NCBI RefSeq assembly: GCF_030272615.1 | Contig: NC_081413.1 | Span: forward strand, 445,758,538 to 445,822,537 | DNA from: Cryptomeria japonica | Taxonomy: Eukaryota; Streptophyta; Pinopsida; Cupressales; Cupressaceae | Direction of reading: 5' to 3' | Length of the DNA: 64,000 bases | Part shown: piece after piece, positions 57,001 to 64,000 of the stretch | How positions within the stretch are numbered: position 1 is the stretch's first letter | Layout of the letters: each line of letters begins with the position of its first letter | Position numbers and translations under genes: made by a program | Notes under the pieces: generated by a model | Told to the model about the DNA's origin: nothing | What the model saw: the letters and a program-made list of their open reading frames with translations, nothing else | The model's database searches: none

Positions 57001-58086
57001 TTGTCGCCACTTTTAAGCCATAAAGCTCTAGATTTCCGCTTCCAAAATTCCTCTTCTTTGGAAATAATGTCATGTAATTTAGTCAAAATATCAATTTCTT
57101 TGTTCCAGACATCTTTATCAAACCCATAAACTTGAATATGGTTTTGAACCTCCTCAAGATCCAGTTTGAGCTTCTCTTTAGCTTTGAAGATATTGCCAAA
57201 GGTGGATTTGTTCCAATGTTGACTATTGGACTTGACATTGGAAAGCTTCTTGGCTATATGAAATATAGTTGTGCCCTGGATATCAATATTCCACCACTCC
57301 ATAATTTTATCTTGGATTTCAAGGGCCATCAACCACATTTTCTCAAATCTGAAGGGTTATGCCTTTCTGCCAGACAATGGAGTAACCAAGAGGCAGATGA
57401 GGAAGTGATCAGATCCAACACGAGCCAAGGCATTGAGATGGCAGGAAGCCATCCGAAGCCAATCAGGAGAGACAAGTCTCCTATCAAGCTTAAACTAAAT
57501 AAGATCCTCCCCACTGCATCTATTGGACTAGGTGAACTTGGCACCAATAAGATCCAGATCCAAAAGGCTCAAAGAGTTGATCACGTTAGCCAAGTCTTGT
57601 CTACTATCAATAGAGATAGGTATACCCCCATATTTCTCTAGATTAAAGAGAGGGGTATTGAAATCACCCAGAAGAACCCATTTCTCATTAGAAAATAGCG
57701 ATCTAGCATGGAAAATGGAAGACCAAAGGGCTTTCCTGGAAAATATCCCATTAGGATCATATATGTTTGAAATAACCTAGGAGGTTCCATCTTTAAGATT
57801 AAAGAATATAGTAGCAATGTGATTTGGAGAAGAGAGAACCAACTTACCACTTAGTAGTCTCATATTCTAAAGGGTGGCAATACCTCTTGAAGAGTCATCT
57901 GCATCCGCACAGTGAACACCACAATCTCCAAATATCACCAACTTAATTTTTTCCACTTTGTTGCTAGTCATTTTGTGTTTCTTGGACAAGGCAAATATCA
58001 GGTTTATGATCTCTGACCAAATTAGATAGCAGGTCATGCTTGTGGGGGTGATTTAAACCCCTTATATTCCTAGAGATGACTTTCAT
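54004..58086 (-). pseudogene. LINE-A ORF2: endonuclease, reverse transcriptase, RNase H
   Basis: ATG at 58,086 overlaps a TAA (TAAATG) and starts MKVISRNIRGLNHPHKHDLL, the APE-type endonuclease start. LVQETQ near 57,980, a GDFN block near 57,665 and SDHF near 57,400 complete that domain. The RT follows, with KLDLLKAFDRVNW (56,350), RQGDPLSP (56,180) and catalytic FVDD (56,035). A zf-RVT zinc segment (CKEVEENVGHLLLHC) lies at about 54,800. RNase H (INMDGPAKGN, GGVARNHFG, HYAEANAAHIGL, EGNKATD) lies at 54,390-54,010. Key catalytic motifs survive, but the frame shifts repeatedly. It would nick target DNA and prime reverse transcription from it. Confidence 0.88.
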
Positions 58087-58243
58087 TTAGCATGAGAAGG
58101 GGATCCCATCCCCATTTTTGGTAATGTTCTTTGGGCTCTGTCTGCAATGGCAACCCAACTCTGCCTATCTCTGCTAAATTCATTGGGTGGTCTCCCCAAC
58201 CCCTTTTATTCTGACCCATAGTCACCTTTTTGTCTGTTTCTGG

Positions 58244-59620
58244 TTAAGACCCCCCTGAGAACAGAGTGTTTTGGCCAATAGGAGAGTTCCTTCTTCTATT
58301 TTTGGGTTTGAACTCAATAAAGAGAGCAGAGTCCTCAAGAGATGATTCTTGCAAAGGGGAGGTCAGGGGTTTTGACTCAATGGAGCTATCCATATCAACA
58401 ATCAATTGAATGGGAATATCTTGAGCAGCTCCAAAAGAATTTGGGAGTACCACATCAATATAGGGAGCATTCAGAGCAGGGGATTCCCCAATATTCTCCT
58501 CAGGGGACGAGAGGTTCGGATCAAGGGAAACATGAATGATTGGCTCAGATCTAGGTAGATATTCAACTAGATCAAGGCCCAAAACATTCAAGGGAGGATC
58601 TGCTGTCAGGATATCTATCTTCTCCAAGAGTGGAAAATCATTCCTATTCCTCCATTCTTTCTTTGGCTTAGCCGGACACTGCCTGGCCTAGTGGCCCACT
58701 TTTTTACAATGGAAACATGTGAAGGGGATGGATTCATACTCCACTTTCTACACCCATCTGCCAAACTTGGAGAAAAGATCTACCTCAGAAGGTAGGTTTG
58801 TAGACTGTTTGACATTGACACACGGTCTGGTATAAACCAGTTGCCTTTTAGCTACAGTCATTGGGTTGAGTGAAATTAGCTCACCAAAGCAAGCTGCAAT
58901 ACTCGCAAATATTTCTTCTCCCCAAAATTCCATGGGTAAACCTGGCAGTTTGACCCAGATAGGGGATTCATTATATTCTTAGTCTTTGGGATTAAAACCT
59001 AGTTCCCACTTTTTAAGGGCCAGTGAGGCTTTACCTAGCATCCAAGGACCTCCAGCCAAAATAGATCGAAAGTCTTCTTCACAGGTGAATGAAAAGTAGA
59101 AGAAACCACCAACCATAGCCACAACATTAGTTTGACCTTTACCTTTCCATTTCCTAGCCACCCAGGATCTAACAACCTCAATATTTGGGCATAGTCCAAT
59201 AAATTTTCCAACCAAGACTAAATGCATGTGAACCATATTTTGGTCCACAATACAATCCGATATAGAGATGGAGCAAGTGCGAGAATCCTAGTCCAGTTTA
59301 TGCGGTACCGACAAACTGGCCTTACCCTTAAGTTTTGTTGCAAAAAGTGAGGCCCATTTCCTATTGCATTCCACAAAGGGAATCTTATTATTGGGGCCCT
59401 CAACCTCACTAGATTTGTCAGAAGTGCCAAATTTACCATTGGCAGTATTCTAAATGGTACCACCATCCCAAGTATCATTTGAGGCCCCATCCAAAGGATT
59501 AGGGACCGATCTAGTGGGGCGAGTCATGGGGGAATCCCTTGGGCTCCCAGAACCAACGTCATGCAAATTCAAACCTAAACCTATTCCCATGTCAACTCCT
59601 GCTCCTAGAAAGTGTGCCAT
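58244..59620 (-). pseudogene. LINE-A ORF1: DUF4283 and CCHC RNA-binding protein
   Basis: One uninterrupted frame of 459 codons from ATG 59,620 to the stop at 58,244 carries five nonsense codons but no frameshift. The DUF4283-like core is at 58,979-59,260 (LVGKFIGLCPNIEVVRSWVA, GGFFYFSFTCEEDF, GGPWMLGKASLALKKW). The segment 58,748-58,940 has PMEFWGEEIFASIAACFG and PCVNVKQ. The zinc knuckle CFHCKKVGH-stop-ARQC is at about 58,690. The C-terminal part is acidic. This is the usual first ORF of plant L1-type LINEs and would coat element RNA. A 157-base gap precedes ORF2. Confidence 0.88.
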
Positions 59621-59627
59621 AGAAGAT

Positions 59628-59645
59628 ATAAGGATAAATCATGTT
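59628..59645. repeat. LINE-A target-site duplication, right copy
   Basis: Identical to 52,006-52,023 (ATAAGGATAAATCATGTT). Copia-4 sequence resumes directly after it. Confidence 0.95.
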
Positions 59646-59917
59646 ACTATGTTGGTGATGATGATTTTGGTATTACTATTGATGGGATGATGCTACTTCT
59701 TAGGGGGAGTAGTTAGATGCCTAGTTCAGTATTTTGGTTTGGCATCAACCCTTTTTCATTGATGTCAAATGGGGAGATAGTATTCATGTGAAAAACAAAA
59801 AATATTAGGGGGAGAGATATTTTGTCGGTTCTTGATTCTTTGGGGAGATTGTTGGCATTCCTTGGCACTTGGAACTTTTTCACATTTAGTGTTGCCATCA
59901 ATGCCAAAGGGGGAAAT
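59646..59917 (+). mobile_element. copia-4 3' internal region and polypurine tract
   Basis: Non-coding sequence with several purine runs (TTAGGGGGAGTAG at 59,700, ATTAGGGGGAGAG at 59,805). The final polypurine tract AAAGGGGGAAA at 59,906-59,916 comes immediately before the LTR start TGTTGGCAATATTG. This is the usual copia 3' untranslated region. Confidence 0.7.
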
Positions 59918-60898
59918 TGTTGGCAATATTGATTATGTGTTGTCATTGATGTCAACACTATATTCCGGCTGGATATGGTTCTTTCTCGGTTGGTTCCTGG
60001 TCCCGGTTGGACTTGGTTTTGACTGATTCTGATCCGGTATGATCAGATCCTTGGATTCGGTTTTGGATGGTTATTTGAGATGGTTACATGCTTGTCATAT
60101 TTAGTTGGTTCATGATTTAGTGCTCTAGAAGCTATTGTTTATGTTCCTGGTTGATACTCCTTGTACCGATTAGCTTTACCGATTGCTGATATTTGTTGAT
60201 TTGGTTAAGTGTTTTTGGTCAGGATTACTATAATGGTTCCTAACGCGTTGAAGGTACTTCTTGATCATGTCCTAATTTTTTTGTGGCTTCTCATTGGATA
60301 GCATGATGATTTGGTGGTCCTATTTGGATTTGGTTGGTTATTTTGTGTTATTGCACTAAGGGCTTCTACCGGTTGGTGAAACATGCTGGAGATTGGTCTA
60401 AACGTAATTTTTGACGGATATAATTATTTGGAAATTTGAATTTGGTCCATGCTATGTAATGTAAATAATAATATTGGTCTGGTGGTATCATGTGATGTAA
60501 TTCTTGTAATTATGGTTTATGGGTTTAGGGTTTAGCCAACCTTGTTATCAAGGTTCATGATCTATATTTATAGACAAATTATTCATGTAATTTAGATAGG
60601 ATGATATCAGTATGGTTATGCCTGCATTATTAGAGAAAGGTTTATGTGTGAACAAGGTTAGATCATCCAACAAAGGTTGTGAAGGGTTTGGTATTGTAGG
60701 GCAGACATCAAGTGCTTAATTGAAACTATATCAAGCATTAGAAGATGCTATCTTTATAGTTCATTTTCTTCGGATTGTAGTCTAATGTTTATGTAAGTCA
60801 GTGAGACTTATTTTTGTCATGAGCACTGAGCTCTAGGTGGTTGGCCTAATTGAAAGTGCAATTCCCATTGTAATTATTTCACATACTCCTATAGAAGT
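59918..60898 (+). mobile_element. copia-4 3' LTR, truncated by copia-5
   Basis: The LTR starts TGTTGGCAATATTGATTATG, and its first 200 bases match 51,668-51,858. It runs about 980 bases to 60,898, where the copia-5 LTR begins (TGTTAGG at 60,899). Copia-5 would thus have inserted near the U5 end. GAAGT at 60,894-60,898 would be its target duplication, with the partner outside the window. Confidence 0.7.
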
Positions 60899-62580
60899 TG
60901 TTAGGATAATTGGTGAACAACTGAGAAGGGGGGGGGAGGTGAATCAGTTGTTAACAAATTATAACTTTTAATTCACAACACAACCTTAAACAAATCAAGT
61001 ATTAGTAAAGCACATACAAATGCCAGTAGGAACAGATACCGGTAAACAATACAACTTAACAATTAACCAAATAATCAATGCAGAGCAACCATACCACATA
61101 ACACCATGATTTGTATGTGGAAAACCTAGAAAGGTAAAAACCATGGTGGGAAGCCTACCCATAGTCATATGATACTTCTACAGAATGTATGTGTTACAAT
61201 GAGGGGCCTAAACTTCCAGGAAGGCACACTGCCTAAAGTGTACTACTAATTACAAAAGAGTCTCACTGACTACAGAGAGGCTTTAACCATCTCAAGATAA
61301 ATGGACAACAATCCAATAGAGTGAACTTCTAGAAATAACATCTACCATGCCTAATTACAAACCTGATTAAGCTCAGTGTCAGAGGACTAAATCCTCTTCT
61401 GAATCCAATTCGATCACCAATGATCGACCAACTCCTTTGCCTGAATGATATTACAATATTCGGACATTACATTCATTAACCATGACTTTTCCAATAACCA
61501 TGATACACAACAAAGAGTTTCTACCTCTTATTTATACAAACCCTAAGGCCTAAACTAATTAGGTCACCCACCTAAAGATATTACAATAAGATCATTACAT
61601 GATTCCATATTACAATGATATGCCATGTCGTCTTAAGACCAAAATAGTAATAAAAAATTTGTAAATCCTCTCGAAACATCCTGATCACATGTAGAGTACA
61701 TGTTAGCACTATATCGGTCCATAACCTAGATAGGTACCTAACCTATTCTGGGTCCACCACGCCAAAGCAATGTCTTCAAAGAGTTGAAGAATGATCAAAG
61801 AACATCTTCAACATCTTGAAATCCATGAAGAAGTTGCACCAATACCAATTGTGCATCCTGTCACAATTCCTCAATGAAAGCTCTATTGGTAAAGCCTTAA
61901 ACCAGTGTCGATTGTATACACCTAAAAATGGTCTGAAGATAATTAATTAAATAAGCAATTGTTTAATTAATCCTCCCTGCTAATTTAATTAAATTCATTA
62001 GCAATTTGATTAAATTCTCCCTTTCATCTACTTATTAATAAATCTAAAGATTTATTCATTAAGTTCATTCCATAGTCCCCTTTGATTAATTAATTCAAAT
62101 TAATTAATCTTCCCCCCATTTAAATCAATTCTTCTAATTCCCTAATTAATTATAATAAATCATCTTATGAGTTGTTGAGAATTAATTAGTCTTTTCCTAT
62201 TATTTGAATTTTTAAATTCAAATTACCCACATGCCTCCTAATTTCTAACCACCTAACCTAACCATCCCTATAGCCTAACCCATCCACCTAACCTTGAGTT
62301 TTCCTTACCCTATCCTATCTTGCACATTCTAACCTCCTTATCCTAATCTCCTATGGTGTGAATATTTTCCCCTTGAGACACATGGCACTTTGGCCACATG
62401 TCTCCTCCTTTGGACACTTTCCCTCTCATGAGCAAGGCTCTTTGACACTTGTCACAATAAAGGTGTCAAGTGTCCCTTCCTTCAACCTCTTCCCCAACCT
62501 CCTCCAATTTCACCCTTGATATCTTCAGACTCAATCTTGACCGTTGATTCCTGCCACCTCACCCTTGGCCTTGGTAATCC

Positions 62581-62588
62581 TATAAATA
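62581..62588 (+). promoter_or_regulatory. Candidate TATA box in the gypsy-like LTR
   Basis: TATAAATA sits in a GC-richer context (CCTTGGTAATCC upstream, CCCCCATTTTGGAGC downstream), as expected for an LTR U3/R boundary on the plus strand. Based on consensus only. Confidence 0.4.
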
Positions 62589-62709
62589 TCCCCCATTTTG
62601 GAGCACAAAGGATCCCATCTCATTATCAATTTAGGAATTGTTACTATAGGCATATCCATTCTAACATATCATTTGAGCATTGTTGTTATAGGAAATTGCA
62701 TCTTAGATT

Positions 62710-62851
62710 TAGCTTAATTTGATCATTTTCTAACATAATTGTTGAATCATGTAGCTTAATCAATCTATTTTCTAGCTTAATTGAATCATCATCATAGCTT
62801 AATCATGCATATCTGTAGCTTAATTAGTCTCTTGGATCAATCTAGCTTAAT
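62710..62851 (+). repeat. TAGCTTAAT repeats, about 21-bp spacing
   Basis: TAGCTTAAT starts at 62,710, 62,752, 62,773, 62,795, 62,816 and 62,843, giving gaps of 42, 21, 22, 21 and 27 bases. The motif is often followed by TGAATCAT or CAATCT. It looks like a decayed 21-bp tandem array in the leader part of the LTR. Confidence 0.75.
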
Positions 62852-63364
62852 CAATCTCATATTTGCATATCATTACCATTTCAAATCCTCCATCTAGGTG
62901 TAGTCAAGTCACTAGGATTGCTTATCCAGATTTGAGAGAAAATCCATACTCTCATCTCTTAGGAGGTGATAGATCACTTTTTCATGGTTCATCTTTCATT
63001 TGCTTCTTATTTTCTAACCATGCTTGTAATGATCTATTAAGTGTTTGTGTTGTAGCTGGAGATATCACACTTCACAGGCATGAAATCGGTAAGGGTTTAT
63101 CAGAGTGTATGATAGCATCTGATTACCAAGCCAATACCAACTAACCAAAACATCCTCATGGAGCATATAACACATGAAATCAAACATACTTCACTGATCC
63201 AAACATATCGGAAGTGTCCAACAGATAGTCTCTTCTGCCGGTAACACTAGATCTTCTACTGGTAACCAAAAATTGTATGCTAGTAACCAATCATAATAGC
63301 TAGTATTGACATCAATGACAAAACATTAATACAACACATAATCAATTCATCCATAATTCCAACA

Positions 63365-63376
63365 ATCTCCCCCTTT
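63365..63376 (-). other. copia-5 polypurine tract
   Basis: The minus strand reads AAAGGGGGAGAT immediately before the LTR. It is a canonical plus-strand primer site. Confidence 0.75.
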
Positions 63377-63696
63377 GGCATTGATGGAAATACTAGATGT
63401 GAAAAACATCTAAGTACCAAGAAGTGCCAAAAAAGTCTCCCCTTGTGGAAGACAACCAACAATCAATAGCTTTCCCAATGTGAATAATATCTCTGTAACA
63501 TTTTGAATGATTTTTCACATTACTATCACTCCCCTTTGATATAAATGCCAGAAATATGACAAAAATATCAAAGCAATGATATAAACCTCTTAATCTCGAA
63601 GTTGGCTACTCCCCCCGAGTAGTACCACCACTCATCAGTGTCGGAATGAATAGTATCTTTGATAATATATGTCGGACTGATGAAAATATTCATCAA
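63377..63696 (-). other. copia-5 3' untranslated internal region
   Basis: Non-coding sequence between the RNase H stop and the polypurine tract, with additional purine runs on the minus strand (ACTCGGGGGGAGTAG near 63,615). Nothing else is seen. Confidence 0.55.
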
Positions 63697-64000
63697 TCAA
63701 GTCTCTTCTAGAGGGGCAAAAACCCCTAATTTGTCTCTCAAATACTCAAATGATTCCTTAGACAACGGTTTAGTGAATATGTCTACAATTTGTTCTTTAG
63801 TGTTCACATAAACCAATTTTACTTCCTTTGCTTCAACCTTGTCCTTCAGAAAGTTATACTTTATTGAAATATGCTTAGTCTTAGAGTGAAATACTGGATT
63901 CTTAGACATGTCAATAGCTGCAGAGTTATCACAGTAGATAACTACCGGTTCACTACAATTTACCCTGATATCCTTCAACATTTGCTTCATCCACAAGACT
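63697..64000 (-). CDS. copia-5 RNase H C-terminus (partial, open)
   Basis: The frame is open from the window edge to TGA at 63,697. It contains WMKQMLKDI, IYCDNSAAIDMSKNPVFHSK, TKHISIKYNFLKDKV, VDIFTKPLSKESFEYLRDKL and GVFAP, all standard copia RNase H end blocks with no disrupted residue visible. The element continues to the right beyond the window. This is the only copia coding stretch here without a stop, so copia-5 may be the youngest copia in the window. Confidence 0.85.
   Translation of the reverse strand, partial: VLWMKQMLKDIRVNCSEPVVIYCDNSAAIDMSKNPVFHSKTKHISIKYNFLKDKVEAKEVKLVYVNTKEQIVDIFTKPLSKESFEYLRDKLGVFAPLEET

Larger units (their letters stand above)
52024..59627 (-). mobile_element. 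LINE-A: near full-length LINE, 7,604 bp, three ORFs
   Basis: Bounded by perfect 18-base target-site duplications (52,006-52,023 and 59,628-59,645). In minus orientation the order is ORF1 (DUF4283 and zinc knuckle), ORF2 (endonuclease, reverse transcriptase, zf-RVT, RNase H), ORF3 (unrecognised, coiled coil), then a 3' UTR with a hairpin at 52,041-52,062 and terminus TTATCAAA. ORF1 begins only 8 bases from the 5' end, so a small 5' truncation is likely. The domain order up to RNase H is that of plant L1-type LINEs; the third ORF is not. All ORFs carry stops or frameshifts, so it is not currently autonomous. Confidence 0.9.
61913..63085 (+). mobile_element. Gypsy-like solo LTR inserted in the copia-5 LTR
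   Basis: It interrupts the copia-5 LTR between GTGTCGAT and ATCGGTAAGGG. It starts TGTATACACCTAAAAATGG, a start I associate with plant gypsy LTRs, and has a candidate TATA box TATAAATA at 62,581-62,588 followed by a transcribed-leader-like segment. Six copies of TAGCTTAAT lie downstream. It contains no coding domain. The ends are approximate and no clean 5-bp duplication was found. Confidence 0.55.
60899..63364 (-). mobile_element. copia-5 3' LTR, interrupted by a gypsy-like LTR
   Basis: It is bounded by TGTTAGGATAATTGG at 60,899 and CCAACA at 63,364 and followed by a polypurine tract. The parts 60,930-61,905 and 63,086-63,364 align with the solo LTR at 13,097-14,199. The central 1.17 kb is foreign. 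Without the insertion the LTR would be about 1.3 kb. Confidence 0.75.

Noticed and set aside
57132-57641. Plus-strand frame of 169 residues
   Set aside because: It is the complement of the LINE-A endonuclease region, and no family features are visible on the plus strand.

Overview
The window looks like plant nuclear DNA, probably from a conifer or other large-genome gymnosperm. This is inferred from AT-rich intergenic DNA, densely nested and decayed Ty1/copia and LINE retroelements, a PPR pseudogene, and two intron-containing AP2/ERF genes. The species cannot be named from sequence alone. Most coding sequence is broken by stops and frameshifts. The only host genes that look intact are the two ERF genes, and one of those has lost its ATG.

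Layout. 1-9 kb: a minus-strand copia element (copia-1) with decayed gag-pol, a 5' LTR at about 7,187-8,613, part of its 3' LTR at 1-390, and an unrelated LTR-like block between them. 9-16 kb: AT-rich DNA with a 21-bp minisatellite, a (CT)n tract, a SINE-like tRNA promoter pair, a solo LTR and a dispersed repeat. 16-22.3 kb: a plus-strand PPR pseudogene split by a small Mutator-like MITE and by a second minus-strand copia (copia-2). 23.5-25.9 kb: a 5'-truncated, apparently dimeric LINE. 27.6-51 kb: a tandem array of ERF units (ERF-1 at 29.0-31.4 kb, ERF-2 at 40.9-43.9 kb, two pseudogene remnants at 49.3-50.4 kb). At least five LINE copies lie in or between these units. 51.7-60.9 kb: a plus-strand, internally deleted copia (copia-4) carrying a 7.6-kb LINE (LINE-A) bounded by an 18-bp target-site duplication. 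60.9-64 kb: the 3' LTR and RNase H end of a further minus-strand copia (copia-5), its LTR invaded by a gypsy-like LTR.

Main observation. The LINE family here carries a third ORF downstream of the RNase H domain. It encodes about 500 residues: a conserved N-terminal domain, a basic lysine cluster and a C-terminal coiled coil. The order RNase H, ORF3, 3' UTR appears in two divergent elements (LINE-A and LINE-G), and ORF3 fragments or the matching 3' ends recur in five other places. The 3' ends share a short hairpin (GGTTT ... AAACC around a GGGTCC-like loop) and a TNATCAAAA-like terminus rather than a simple poly(A) tail. I do not recognise ORF3 as a known family.

The ERF genes carry the group X (RAP2.6L/ABR1-like) N-terminal signature and share promoter, intron and 3' flank, so a unit of several kb was duplicated. 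LINE-B, LINE-H and LINE-E then inserted separately into the 3' flanks of different units.
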